A program made the position numbers and the translations under genes. A model generated the notes under the pieces. It saw only the letters and a list, made by a program, of their open reading frames with translations. It had not been told where the DNA came from and made no database searches. This document shows, one piece after another, positions 28,078 to 37,484 of a DNA stretch of 37,484 bases (its first letter is position 1; the number at the start of each line of letters is the position of its first letter). The stretch comes from Candidatus Bathyarchaeota archaeon (GTDB lineage: Archaea; Thermoproteota; Bathyarchaeia; Bathyarchaeales; Bathyarchaeaceae), in contig JAOUKN010000011.1 in NCBI GenBank assembly GCA_029882515.1, forward strand, positions 1-37,484. The letters run 5' to 3'.

Positions 28078-28852
28078 CCTTCTGCTCCCTCCACGCCAGA
28101 AACTCCTTCTCCTCGACGCCACCAGTTATGGCTATGAACGCTGCTTCCAAAGTCTTCGTCTTGGTCTGAGCAATAATCTCATCCACTGTGCCTAGCGCGA
28201 TCAGTTTGCCTTGGTTAATGATACCTATGCGATCGCATAACTCCTCTACTACTGGGAGAATGTGGCTACAGATGAAGATGGTTTTTCCAGCGGACTCTGC
28301 TAACTTCTTGATCAAATCTTTCACCATGAGAGCAGCGCGAGGGTCCAACATAGATGTAGGCTCATCAAGGAACAGAAGAGGAGGATCATGAATGAGAGCT
28401 GACGCAATCAAGATTCTCTGTTTCATGCCTCGGCTATAGCCTTCAAGTAAGTAGTCCCGTCTATCATAAAGCCCAAACAGCTTCAGCAGGTCATCGATCC
28501 TTTCAACGAGAACATCACGCGGTACATCGTAAAGCGCTCCCATGAACTCCAGAAACTCGTAAGCACTGAGCTTCTCGTACAACCCAGGCGACTCAGCAAG
28601 CAAGCCTGTGACCCGCTTAACCTCGGTCTCCTCTTTGAGAATGTCATAGCCATTCACAGTGGCCGTGCCGCCTGTTGGCTTTATGATGCAATTTAACAAA
28701 CGAACGGTCGTCGTCTTACCTGCCCCATTTGGGCCGAGTAAACCAAAAGTCTCCCCCTCGTAGACTTCTAGATCAAGCTCATCTACAGCCTTAATCTCAC
28801 CACCCGTGCCATAATGTTTAGACAACCTATGAGTATGGATTACGGGTTTCAT
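28064..28852 (-). CDS. ABC transporter ATP-binding protein
   Basis: Walker A LGPNGAGKTTTVRLLNCI, signature YSRGMKQRI, Walker B LLFLDEPTSMLDP, H-loop CSHILP. Confidence 0.95.
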   Translation of the reverse strand: MKPVIHTHRLSKHYGTGGEIKAVDELDLEVYEGETFGLLGPNGAGKTTTVRLLNCIIKPTGGTATVNGYDILKEETEVKRVTGLLAESPGLYEKLSAYEFLEFMGALYDVPRDVLVERIDDLLKLFGLYDRRDYLLEGYSRGMKQRILIASALIHDPPLLFLDEPTSMLDPRAALMVKDLIKKLAESAGKTIFICSHILPVVEELCDRIGIINQGKLIALGTVDEIIAQTKTKTLEAAFIAITGGVEEKEFLAWREQKGANS

Positions 28853-29232
28853 TCATCATCGCTCTTTTTCTTGTTCGCACACTGGTTTACACAACTTCAC
28901 ACATTATTTTAAGCGTTTGCCAAGTCTTCTCTTTTCTGACATGTAGCTGCCGCCAAATGGGGATTTGCTGGGGATATCTCCACTGTACCTCGGTTTATTT
29001 CAACCAACCTAACACTGTGCCTTTGGAAGGATAAGCATGGAAGGTGGAGTTAATTTCTGCAGTCTCAAAAATCTCAGACTACGCTTTAAGCATATATTAT
29101 TGCTTGTGAATTGCTTTCTATCAGATTAAGAGCAGAAATCTGTAGCTATATCGTTTAGTTCAAAATCTAATTCACAGAAAACAAGATTTTTCTACTCTGA
29201 CTCTGATTCTGTAAGGTTGGAGTGAAACATGA

Positions 29233-29421
29233 ATGCAGGAACAGTCTCTCGATGCAGATGAAGAAATCACACGAACCATATACACAGTTACGCTTTCCAA
29301 AAATCTGTATGACGCCTTAAAAAGGATAACCATGAAAACTGGAAATCTATACGTGGGAAACACGATAGTGCAGTTACTTGAAGAAAATCCAAAAGTAAAG
29401 AAAGAACTAAAGAGACTCTAA
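29233..29421 (+). CDS. Small hypothetical protein (possible RHH-like)
   Basis: 62 aa: ...EEITRTIYTVTLSKNLYDALKRITMKTGNLYVGNTIVQLLEENPKVKKELKRL. Weak resemblance to a beta-alpha-alpha fold. Confidence 0.4.
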   Translation: MQEQSLDADEEITRTIYTVTLSKNLYDALKRITMKTGNLYVGNTIVQLLEENPKVKKELKRL

Positions 29422-29450
29422 CCGCATCAACTCAGATCACAGCGGAACTA

Positions 29451-29467
29451 TCTATTTTCTTTTTTAT
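29451..29467 (+). terminator. T-rich terminator-like tract downstream of the small ORF
   Basis: 'tctattttcttttttat' 30 nt after the stop codon. Confidence 0.35.
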
Positions 29468-29565
29468 AAAAACTCCAAATATACTATGTGTTGTAGATGC
29501 ATAGGTATTTATGATAGAAGGATAAATTTGGAGAGACTGAAACTCAGCGGCGAGGAAGAGTAGAG

Positions 29566-30276
29566 ATGGAAAATCAGTCCGTGTGGAGAGCAAAGCTAGC
29601 GTTGGCTTGCTATTTCGCCTTGGTTGGTGGGATTTTGCTCGGTACTTTCATAGTGTCGTTTGTATTGATTGGCATGTACGGTCTGAGAACAGATTACACG
29701 GATTTGCCTTTTCCAATTGCACTCATATCCCTGCCTGTCAACGAGACCATTATCTTAGGGGTCACGCTTTTGTTTGCTAGGTACAAAGGTGCGAGTTTGA
29801 GGGAACTGGGCTTGAAAAAGGCGAGCGTTACAATCTTGACGATTGTTTCGATTGTTGCTGTGCCTCTTTTTCTACTCGGTGTAGGCATTTCCACAGTGGA
29901 AGAAATGATTGGGCCTGATCCTACTGCAGACCTCGTTGAGATATCTATAATGCCCAGAGATTCTCTTCAGCTGGTTGCAATGATCGTGCTCTCTCTGGTT
30001 CTGGTTGGACCTTGTGAAGAGTTGGCTTTCAGAGGTTTTGTTCAGAGGGGTTTTGAAAACTCGTTTGGGAAGATGCGGGGGCTTTTGGTTACTTCCATCT
30101 TGTTTGGGCTTATGCATGGTCTCAACACTCTGTATGCGATTGTTCCAGTGTTTGTTGTTAGTTTGATTTTTGGTTATGTGTGGCAGCGGACTGGGGGAAA
30201 TACTACTGCTTCGGCTTTGATGCATGGCATATACGACTCGATAGCCCTAGCGACAGCGTATTTTCTTACTGTCTGA
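29566..30276 (+). CDS. CPBP family (CAAX-like, ABI) intramembrane metalloprotease
   Basis: VGPCEELAFRGFVQRGFEN, SILFGLMHGLNT, ASALMHGIYDS motifs. Confidence 0.92.
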   Translation: MENQSVWRAKLALACYFALVGGILLGTFIVSFVLIGMYGLRTDYTDLPFPIALISLPVNETIILGVTLLFARYKGASLRELGLKKASVTILTIVSIVAVPLFLLGVGISTVEEMIGPDPTADLVEISIMPRDSLQLVAMIVLSLVLVGPCEELAFRGFVQRGFENSFGKMRGLLVTSILFGLMHGLNTLYAIVPVFVVSLIFGYVWQRTGGNTTASALMHGIYDSIALATAYFLTV

Positions 30277-30306
30277 ATAACTCCCAACCCAAAACATGCG
30301 CATGCG

Positions 30307-31581
30307 CTATGAGATGCCCACACTCTTGAGCATGCCTACACGCTCTTCTGGTTCATGTACGAGAAATAGAATGACGAGAAGTGCGGGAACGACCAATCCG
30401 AGTGCTATGTAAAAGGGCAGCTGAGGCAGGTTCATGCCTTTTCCTTGTATAAAGAAATAGTTACCCAACAACATGCCGAAGCCCATCATGATATACCGCA
30501 CAAAGTTCCTGAATCCAACAACTTTGCCTCTGTTCACGGGGTCCACAAGGTCTGTTGCAAGCGCCATCGCTGAGGACATGATTAGCAACTGAGCAATTCC
30601 AAAAAGTACCATCGAAATCATGATAGTTAAGAAGTCACCGTAGGCAAAAATCAATTCGGCAGTACCTAGTACGCAAAGTCCTAGGATTAGCGGGAGTTTT
30701 CTACCAAATACGTCAACTGTCTTGCCTATGGGGATCGAGGCTACGACCATTGTTAAGAGAAGTGGGATAAAGACCAGCCACCATTGTTCTAAGGTAATTC
30801 CAAGCACGTCTACGGCGTAGAGTTGGTTAATCACTTGAGTTAGCGACATTCCGAACGTGACGAGAATTTGGACGACAAACAACCAGAACATTGATTTGGG
30901 GACCTTCTTCCAAACATTGATGCTTTCTCTTGTAGCTTTTGGGTAACTGGAGATAAAATAGCGAAAGCGGATTGGTTCTCCGTTTGTTATGGTCTCTCGC
31001 AATCTGAGTCGCCATAATGCGGCGGTTACGTAAAGAGTTGTCATGAGCAGGTAGATGATTCGCATGCTCCACTCTAGCCCGAATTGCCATAACAGAAAAC
31101 CTGCAAAGATAGGACCTGGCGTGTTGAAAGTTCCGTGGATAAGCTGTATGATCGACGAACCCATGCCTCGACGCTCTGGAGGAAGGGAATCTTGGACCAT
31201 CGCAAAAAGTGCTGGCTGATAAATTAGGCAGAGGCTGCTTACGATCGATCCCAGCAAAATGAAGTGCCATGTTGGGGCGAAAGCGAAGAAAAGCCAAGAC
31301 AAAGCCATACCAAAGGTCATCGTCGTGATGAGCCAACGTCTCCCGTATTTATCTGCAAGATAACCACCCGGAAAGGCTACAGCTGCCATAGCTAGGAAGT
31401 TAGCAAGACCGATCAGTCCCAGTGCCATATCCGGTCCTTGAAGAGTTTCGACGACGTATTTCTGGAAGTTCGGATTGGGCATTTCCATGGCAAGGTCCAT
31501 TATCACCCAGCTTATTACGAGAATTCGATAATTGCCTGTGATGAATGAGAACTCTTGCTTGAGAAAGTCAGTTAATCCCAT
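30307..31581 (-). CDS. Major facilitator superfamily transporter
   Basis: GLIGLANFLAMAAVAFPGGYLADKYGRRWLITTMTFGMALSWLFFAFAP, SIPIGKTVDVFGRKLPLILG. Start MGLTDFLKQEFSFITGNYRIL at 31581; the ORF track extends to 31653. Confidence 0.92.
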   Translation of the reverse strand: MGLTDFLKQEFSFITGNYRILVISWVIMDLAMEMPNPNFQKYVVETLQGPDMALGLIGLANFLAMAAVAFPGGYLADKYGRRWLITTMTFGMALSWLFFAFAPTWHFILLGSIVSSLCLIYQPALFAMVQDSLPPERRGMGSSIIQLIHGTFNTPGPIFAGFLLWQFGLEWSMRIIYLLMTTLYVTAALWRLRLRETITNGEPIRFRYFISSYPKATRESINVWKKVPKSMFWLFVVQILVTFGMSLTQVINQLYAVDVLGITLEQWWLVFIPLLLTMVVASIPIGKTVDVFGRKLPLILGLCVLGTAELIFAYGDFLTIMISMVLFGIAQLLIMSSAMALATDLVDPVNRGKVVGFRNFVRYIMMGFGMLLGNYFFIQGKGMNLPQLPFYIALGLVVPALLVILFLVHEPEERVGMLKSVGIS

Positions 31582-31731
31582 TAGCTTCACTCTGTTTCTT
31601 GAAGAGCGGACACAAGTCGTTACAAACATATAAGCCTTGACGCGCGCACCCACAGATTCATTGCAGTCTACAAAAAATAGAAATAAAACAAGACAACAAT
31701 AACACCAAAACCAAACAAGAGACGATCAGAC

Positions 31732-32427
31732 GTGCCAATAAAAAAAGGTGACTTCATCCTCATTGACTATACAGCCAAGGTAAAGGAAACAGGCGACATC
31801 TTCGACACCACAAACGAAGAAACAGCAAAACAAACAAAACTCGACAAAGAAGGAGAAATATACGAACCAAAACTAATAGTCGTAGGCGAAGGTTGGGTGC
31901 TAAAACCCCTAGACGAAAACCTAGCCACCCTAAAATCCAAGAAAACTGCGACCATTGAAATACCGCCCGAAAAAGCCTTCGGGCCACGAGACCCCGAAAA
32001 AGTGAGAATGATCCCATTACGAAGACTGACCAACAAGGGAATCACCCCCACACTGGGAATGCGCGTAGAATTTGACGGAAAGTTAGCAACCGTAAGAATC
32101 ATGGGCTCAGGAAGAGTTCAACTAGACTTCAACCCGCCACTAGCTGGCAAAACTCTCATCTATGAAGTTACACTCAAGAAAAAAATTGAAACAAAGAACG
32201 AGAAAATCTCTGCTCTCATCCACCGAAGAACACCAAACGTTGACATGGAAAAATTCAACTTACGACTAACCAAAAAAACCCTAGTCCTCACAATACCGGA
32301 AGAAGCGTTTTACATAGAGGGGTTACAACTTGCAAAAAGAGGAATTGCTATGGATATACAAAGGTTCTTTCCAGACATTACAACCGTCAAGTTTACTGAA
32401 ATCTTTAAGAAGAAAGAAGCAATGTAA
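31732..32427 (+). CDS. FKBP-type peptidyl-prolyl cis-trans isomerase with C-terminal extension
   Basis: IKKGDFILIDYTAKVKETGDIFDTTNEE, VGEGWVLKPLDENLATLKSKKTATIEIPPEKAFGPRDPEKVRMIPLRR, DFNPPLAGKTLIYEVTLKK. GTG start. Confidence 0.92.
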   Translation: MPIKKGDFILIDYTAKVKETGDIFDTTNEETAKQTKLDKEGEIYEPKLIVVGEGWVLKPLDENLATLKSKKTATIEIPPEKAFGPRDPEKVRMIPLRRLTNKGITPTLGMRVEFDGKLATVRIMGSGRVQLDFNPPLAGKTLIYEVTLKKKIETKNEKISALIHRRTPNVDMEKFNLRLTKKTLVLTIPEEAFYIEGLQLAKRGIAMDIQRFFPDITTVKFTEIFKKKEAM

Positions 32428-32451
32428 AACAAGCCTAGCCAACAAGACAGT

Positions 32452-33510
32452 CTAATCTATCACTCCGGTGATTTTCGCGAGTTTCTCAGCAAAATCATAA
32501 CTCATGCTTTTTCTTTCTAAGATCGTGTAACGTTCAGGTCGAATCTCACCTGCCCGAACTAAAGCTTGTACGATGAACTCGGGTTCAACTTCAAGTTCTT
32601 CAGCTGTCACAGGGGCACCTATTGTTTGCAATGTATCTTTAATGCGTTCCCAATTCATCTTGTGTAGATACGCCATCATTATAGCTCCAATTCCACACTG
32701 TTCCCCGTGCAAAGCTGAATTTGGGACAATAATGTCCAAGGCATGACTAAACAAGTGTTCAGAGCCACTACACGGACTACTGCTTCCTGCAATGCTCATA
32801 GCAACACCGCAACTTATCAAAGCCTCCAAAAGAACTCGAAGACCCGCCTCAGATTCGGGCTTAATCACGTCTGCATTCTTTAAAACGAGTTTGGCACTCA
32901 TTAAAGATAGACTTGCAGCATATCCACCATAATATTCATTTTTAATCTTATGTGCCAATTTCCAATCACGAACCGCAGTAAATTTGCCCATAATGTCCCC
33001 ACAACCACTGGCAGTAAAACGATAAGGAGCCTCTATAATGATACTAGTGTCCACAACAATTGCCATAGGAGACTGCGCCATCATAGAATAAGGTTTATTC
33101 AATCCTTTGATTGAAACCAGTGGACTTGCAATTCCATCATGAGAAGCGGTAGTTGGTACACTCATGAAGGGAATACCTTTATGTGCTGAACTAAGTTTTG
33201 CAACATCAATTTTTGTGCCGCCACCAATTCCAAGAACCACTTGTGGTTCAAATTCCTCGATTTTCTTTTCAACAAGCTCTACATCGTTCATCGCAGAGGA
33301 TGACACAATCATGCCCTCAACGCGAATCCCCTCATCTCCAAGCAGATCGATAGCTCCTTTGCCTGCAATGCGACAGGTGTGAGGACCAGTTACAACTAGG
33401 GCTGACTCAGAAAAATCAAGTTTTTTACAGATGTCACCAATAAGTTCTAAAGTTTTGTCTCCTACAATCACTTCACGTGGAAGCTGCATACGATGGAGCT
33501 TGATAGTCAA
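32452..33510 (-). CDS. egsA: sn-glycerol-1-phosphate dehydrogenase
   Basis: LPREVIVGDKTLELIGDICKKL, VVLGIGGGTKIDVAKLSSAHKGIPFMSVPTTASHDGIASPLVSIKG, SGSEHLFSHALD, LHGEQCGIGAIMMAYLH. Confidence 0.95.
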   Translation of the reverse strand: MTIKLHRMQLPREVIVGDKTLELIGDICKKLDFSESALVVTGPHTCRIAGKGAIDLLGDEGIRVEGMIVSSSAMNDVELVEKKIEEFEPQVVLGIGGGTKIDVAKLSSAHKGIPFMSVPTTASHDGIASPLVSIKGLNKPYSMMAQSPMAIVVDTSIIIEAPYRFTASGCGDIMGKFTAVRDWKLAHKIKNEYYGGYAASLSLMSAKLVLKNADVIKPESEAGLRVLLEALISCGVAMSIAGSSSPCSGSEHLFSHALDIIVPNSALHGEQCGIGAIMMAYLHKMNWERIKDTLQTIGAPVTAEELEVEPEFIVQALVRAGEIRPERYTILERKSMSYDFAEKLAKITGVID

Positions 33511-33550
33511 GAATGATCACGGGTCAAGATTGTTTCATCGTACTAAAGTT

Positions 33551-33570
33551 CACGAAACCTTTTTAAATTA
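33551..33570 (+). promoter_or_regulatory. Putative BRE/TATA-type promoter for psmB
   Basis: 'cacgaaacctttttaaatta' in the divergent egsA/psmB intergenic region fits an archaeal BRE plus TATA pattern. Confidence 0.5.
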
Positions 33571-33643
33571 GTCGGTTATGAATACATGTCGCTTATTTCT
33601 GGTCCAACCAGAACCAAGGCATTAAGTTTTAGGAGAACCAAAT

Positions 33644-34309
33644 ATGCGTGAAGCAGTAGATCAATTAACACTGAAAGGAACAACAACAGTTGGAGTAGTT
33701 TGCAAAGATGGAGTAATCCTTGCCTCAGACACTCGTGTCACAATGGGTTACTTTGTCGCTCATAAGAAAGGAAAGAAAGTCTACAAAGTTGATAACCACT
33801 TGGGCATGACTATCTCGGGAGTAGTCGCTGATGCACAGCAAACCGTCGATATACTCACAGCTAATGCACGATTATACAAGCTGAACGTTGGCCGTCCAAT
33901 GCCGATACACTCCGCCGCTCGTCTAATTGCGAATCTTCTGTTTTCATCTCGGTTTGCCCCTATGATAGCACAAGTTCTAGTCGGAGGCGTAGACGAAGCA
34001 GGACCACACGTATTCTCGTTGGATCCCTTCGGCAGCCTCACAGAAGAAAAATGCGTCGCAACAGGCTCAGGTTCCCCTATAGCCTATGGAGTGCTAGAAG
34101 ACAAATACAAAGAAAACATGCCAATCAAAATGGTTCTTCCAATAGTGGTACGTGCTATTGACTCGGCCATGAAGAGAGATGCTGCAAGTGGCGACAGCTT
34201 CGATGTTACAGTAATTAATGAAAAGGGATATCGCGAATTAGGTGATGACGAAAAAGGAAAGATTATTGGAGGCGCATCAGGAGCGATAAAAAAGCGTGCC
34301 AGCGCTTGA
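33644..34309 (+). CDS. psmB: Archaeal proteasome endopeptidase complex, beta subunit
   Basis: LKGTTTVGVVCKDGVILASDTRVTMG with Thr nucleophile region, FVAHKKGKKVYKVDNHLGMTISG, DAASGDSFDVTVI. Confidence 0.95.
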   Translation: MREAVDQLTLKGTTTVGVVCKDGVILASDTRVTMGYFVAHKKGKKVYKVDNHLGMTISGVVADAQQTVDILTANARLYKLNVGRPMPIHSAARLIANLLFSSRFAPMIAQVLVGGVDEAGPHVFSLDPFGSLTEEKCVATGSGSPIAYGVLEDKYKENMPIKMVLPIVVRAIDSAMKRDAASGDSFDVTVINEKGYRELGDDEKGKIIGGASGAIKKRASA

Positions 34310-36212
34310 CAAAACGAAGGCCGAAACCAGTCAACATATATTAGAACATATTCCAAAAGAAGCAGAAATTACTAGAATAGAATTTGAAGGCCCTGCTCTA
34401 GCGGTTTATACAAAAAAGCCAGAGATTCTTGCAGAACAGAGCTATATCGTGGGGGACATCGTTAACCTCATCAGGAAGAGGATAGTCATTCGATCTGATC
34501 CTTCTGTGAGGTTACCAGAGAAAGAAGCTGAAAGAAAAATACATGAAGTAGTTCCTCGAGATGCCGAAATCACAAATGTCAACTTCGATCCCAGTCTTGG
34601 CGAAGTCATTGTTGAAGCCAAGAAGCCTGGCTTAGTCATTGGAAAGAATGGAGCAATTTTGCAGGATATCGTGCGAGAGACTCGGTGGAGACCCCGAATC
34701 TTAAGAAGCCCTCCGATACCATCCAAAATCATAGCCCACATGCGTCACTATCTCCATGCCGAGAGCAAAGAACGAGAGAGAGTTCTTCGCACGGTTGGTG
34801 AAAGAATCTTCAGGCCCATGGTTCACAGGGTGGGAGATATCCGCCTCACGGCTTTAGGTGGGTTTCGCGAAGTGGGAAGATCAGCCATTCTTCTGCAGAC
34901 ACGAGAAAGTCAGGTGCTTATGGATTGTGGCATCAATCCAGGGTCAATGAATGCGTTTGAAGCGTTTCCTCGACTTGATACGCCTCAATTCGACTTAGAT
35001 AGTCTGGATGCGGTCATAATAGGTCATTCACATTTAGATCACTGTGGGTTACTTCCATTCCTGTACAAGTATGGCTATGATGGCCCGGTTTACTGCTCTG
35101 CGCCAACCTCGAATCTCATGACGTTACTTCAGCTAGACTATCTTGATGTAGCAAGCAAACAGGGAATAATGCCCCCATATGATCAACGGGATGTACGGGA
35201 AACCGTGCTACACACACTGCCATTGCGTTATGGCGCCGTCACGGATATAGCGCCGGATATTCGTTTGACTCTGCATAATGCAGGGCATATTTTGGGTTCG
35301 TCTATGGTTCATCTGCATATTGGAGAAGGCCTCCATAACATTGTGTACACTGGGGACTACAAGTATGGAAGAACTGTGCTCCTGGAGTCAGCCACTGTAG
35401 AGTTTCCACGAGTTGAGACAATAATCACTGAAAGCACATATGGTGCTTTGCAGGATGTGACGCCTTCCAGAATAGAAGCGGAAAATAAACTCACGTCAAC
35501 CATAAACGAAACCTTGGATCAGAAAGGTAAGGTTATGATTCCAGTTCCTGCGGTTGGAAGAGCTCAAGAAATCATGTTAATCATTGATGGATATATGCGA
35601 CGGGGGATGTTAAAGGAGGCGCCAGTATTTATTGAAGGCATGATTTCTGAAGCCACGGCAATTCACACTGCCTATCCCGAGTATTTGGCGAGGGATGTGC
35701 GAAATAGTATATTGCATGAAGGAATTAACCCGTTTCAATCGGATTACTTCACGATAGTGGAACATCCTAGCGCAAGGGATGAAATTATCGATGGCGAACC
35801 CAGCATCATTATAGCTACGTCTGGCATGTTGGAAGGGGGACCAATAATAGACTATTTCAAACGTTTGGCGCCGGACGAACGTAATACGATAATTTTTGTA
35901 AGTTATCAGATTGAAGGAACATTAGGGCGAAGAGTGCAAAAGGGGTTGGCAGAAACGCCCATGGTCACCACCGAAGGCAGGATCGAAGTCACAAAAGCGA
36001 ATCTGAGGGTGGAATCAGTTGAGGGATTTTCTGGTCACTCCGATCGAAAGCAGATCGTTAATTATATTCGTCGCCTTCAGCCGAGACCTGAAAGAATCAT
36101 TGTATGTCATGGTGAAAAAGCGAAATGCTTGAGTTTAGCTAGATTTTTCCACAGGAAATATAGGATTGAAACGATTGTTCCAGAAAATCTGGAAACGATC
36201 AAGCTACGATAG
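34296..36212 (+). CDS. KH-domain/beta-CASP metallo-beta-lactamase ribonuclease (aCPSF1)
   Basis: N-terminal KH motifs (GLVIGKNGAILQDIVRETRWRPRILRSPPIPS), metallo-beta-lactamase VIIGHSHLDHCGLLPFL, and beta-CASP STYG, GMLEGGPIIDYF and FSGHSDRKQI. Confidence 0.96.
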   Translation: MPALDKTKAETSQHILEHIPKEAEITRIEFEGPALAVYTKKPEILAEQSYIVGDIVNLIRKRIVIRSDPSVRLPEKEAERKIHEVVPRDAEITNVNFDPSLGEVIVEAKKPGLVIGKNGAILQDIVRETRWRPRILRSPPIPSKIIAHMRHYLHAESKERERVLRTVGERIFRPMVHRVGDIRLTALGGFREVGRSAILLQTRESQVLMDCGINPGSMNAFEAFPRLDTPQFDLDSLDAVIIGHSHLDHCGLLPFLYKYGYDGPVYCSAPTSNLMTLLQLDYLDVASKQGIMPPYDQRDVRETVLHTLPLRYGAVTDIAPDIRLTLHNAGHILGSSMVHLHIGEGLHNIVYTGDYKYGRTVLLESATVEFPRVETIITESTYGALQDVTPSRIEAENKLTSTINETLDQKGKVMIPVPAVGRAQEIMLIIDGYMRRGMLKEAPVFIEGMISEATAIHTAYPEYLARDVRNSILHEGINPFQSDYFTIVEHPSARDEIIDGEPSIIIATSGMLEGGPIIDYFKRLAPDERNTIIFVSYQIEGTLGRRVQKGLAETPMVTTEGRIEVTKANLRVESVEGFSGHSDRKQIVNYIRRLQPRPERIIVCHGEKAKCLSLARFFHRKYRIETIVPENLETIKLR

Positions 36213-36291
36213 ACGGCGTACCTGTGCGCGAAATCCTTAGCCACATACACAACAGAAAGGCGAAATTGTCTAGGTGCAGAAGACTAGGCAT

Positions 36292-36324
36292 ACTGTATTC
36301 AGCCTTCCCCTTTGTCAATACAGT
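36292..36324. other. Inverted repeat ACTGTATT-(17 nt)-AATACAGT
   Basis: 8-bp perfect arms in the intergenic region downstream of aCPSF1. Confidence 0.5.
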
Positions 36325-36513
36325 GTACTTTGGTGTTCGAGTACTTATCACGTTGTTCTTTGGCTAATGGTTTCTGAGCAGTGCTGGAATCGTAGTTTCT
36401 TGTGATCTGCTTGGTTTTGTGATTCTGATTAAGATGTGGTGCGCGGTGGTATGAACCCGATTTGAGACATAAGTTATATGAGATGAGGGCGGGGATATAG
36501 GATATCGGGGGTT

Positions 36514-37113
36514 TTGAAGTTGGTGGGGGATTTTGTGAAGGCTTGTTTAGGGATTCTTCTTAAAAGAAGCGCCGTTCATGCGGTTATGAGTATCGTTTAT
36601 TTTGGTTCGATTTTTGTTGCTGTTCTCTGGGCACAGATTCAGGTTCCGCCGCCCTATGTAGGGGTGCCTGTAGAACTTCCTGGGTTTCTGAGTGGTCTTG
36701 ATTGGCCACTTGTGGTTATTGGAATCTTTTTCTTTAATTTGGTTTGGAGTAGCTTCATAATCGTTACACTGCCAGGGTTGGTTTTTTTCCCGCTTTCAGC
36801 CGGAGTTCTTGTATATAGGGGCTTCTTGTGGGGTCTGCTTCTGAGTCAATTGCCTACATCACTGTTTCTGGTTGTTTTGCCTACGGCTGTTTTGGAGGGA
36901 GAAGGCTACGTGTTGGCATCGGTGACTGGAACAATTTTGGGAATGTCGTGGTTGAAACCAGACTGGGTTTTCAAAGGAGAGGAGATGTCTAGATTAAAGT
37001 CGTTTAAGAAGGTGACAAATGAATGTTTGCGATTATACGTTTTGGTGATTGTACTCCTTTTTGTGGCAGCGGTGGTTGAAACCTTCACGATTTCATCTTT
37101 AACTGTCGCCTAG
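36514..37113 (+). CDS. Hypothetical multi-pass membrane protein
   Basis: 199 aa with several hydrophobic segments (VMSIVYFGSIFVAVLWAQ, WPLVVIGIFFFNLVWSSFIIVTLPGLVFFPL, LYVLVIVLLFVAAVVETF). TTG start. Confidence 0.65.
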   Translation: MKLVGDFVKACLGILLKRSAVHAVMSIVYFGSIFVAVLWAQIQVPPPYVGVPVELPGFLSGLDWPLVVIGIFFFNLVWSSFIIVTLPGLVFFPLSAGVLVYRGFLWGLLLSQLPTSLFLVVLPTAVLEGEGYVLASVTGTILGMSWLKPDWVFKGEEMSRLKSFKKVTNECLRLYVLVIVLLFVAAVVETFTISSLTVA

Positions 37114-37182
37114 TGAGGATTCACTCTCTCTTAGGAATTTGATAGTACAATAGTATAGAATTTTGTTCAAGAACAATAATCA

Positions 37183-37484
37183 ATGGGAAAAGTTATAGGT
37201 AGTTTTCAACAGAACTTAAGGTCGGTCTTATCGATGGAGAGGAATGCTAGGTCGAAATGGATTGTCATCTCACTGATGGCTGTTGTACTCCCCATAGGCA
37301 TTCTCTTGGGGTTCAAGTTAGCAAGAATAATACCAGAACCGTTAGAACCGGAAAATATCATCGCAGAAGATGTCAGCTTGAATATGAGCAGACCATCTGA
37401 TACAATGTCTTTCGTTGGAATGATTGCGACGAATCATTTTTCTGATGATGCGACTTCAGTGAGATCAAAGGTTCACGTTTCGAC
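37183..37484 (+). CDS. N-terminal part of a membrane-anchored hypothetical protein (3' truncated by window edge)
   Basis: Open frame from ATG 37183 to the window end, absent from the ORF track because it has no stop: MGKVIGSFQQNLRSVLSMERNARSKWIVISLMAVVLPIGILLGFKLARIIPEPLEPENIIAEDVSLNMSRPSDTMSFVGMIATNHFS... Confidence 0.6.
   Translation, partial: MGKVIGSFQQNLRSVLSMERNARSKWIVISLMAVVLPIGILLGFKLARIIPEPLEPENIIAEDVSLNMSRPSDTMSFVGMIATNHFSDDATSVRSKVHVS

Noticed and set aside
1-37484. CRISPR array, transposase, rRNA, or integrated phage
   Set aside because: No regularly spaced direct repeats, no transposase or integrase motifs and no rRNA-like sequence were recognised on either strand. Apart from one GC-rich gene, the window looks like an ordinary chromosomal backbone.

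Overview
The window is archaeal chromosomal DNA. Markers include sn-glycerol-1-phosphate dehydrogenase, archaeal-type S-adenosylmethionine synthetase, RadA, proteasome beta subunit, a KH/beta-CASP aCPSF1 ribonuclease and a CdvA-like coiled-coil protein. The flavour suggests a TACK/Bathyarchaeia-like lineage, but that is inference, not demonstrated. It is gene-dense, with about 35 supported CDS, and I recognise no rRNA, tRNA, CRISPR array or transposase. The most interesting locus is about 17.08-21.44 kb on the minus strand. There a canonical RadA is followed by a RadA-like paralog with a degraded Walker A, then an 89-aa helical protein, then an exonuclease-dead B-family polymerase of PolB2/Dpo2 type. 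This layout resembles the bacterial ImuA-ImuB-DnaE2 mutasome and is a candidate archaeal damage-tolerance module. Secondary items are an HTH-CBS regulator divergent from metK, a tandem DUF72 pair in which one copy has a SWIM-like Cys/His tail, a CdvA-like protein with an acidic repeat tail, a GC-rich dehydrogenase island, a ChlI-ChlD-like fused chelatase next to a JAMM protein, and repeated alternating purine-pyrimidine tracts near gene boundaries. All calls come from reading the sequence and the supplied translations; no database search was run.
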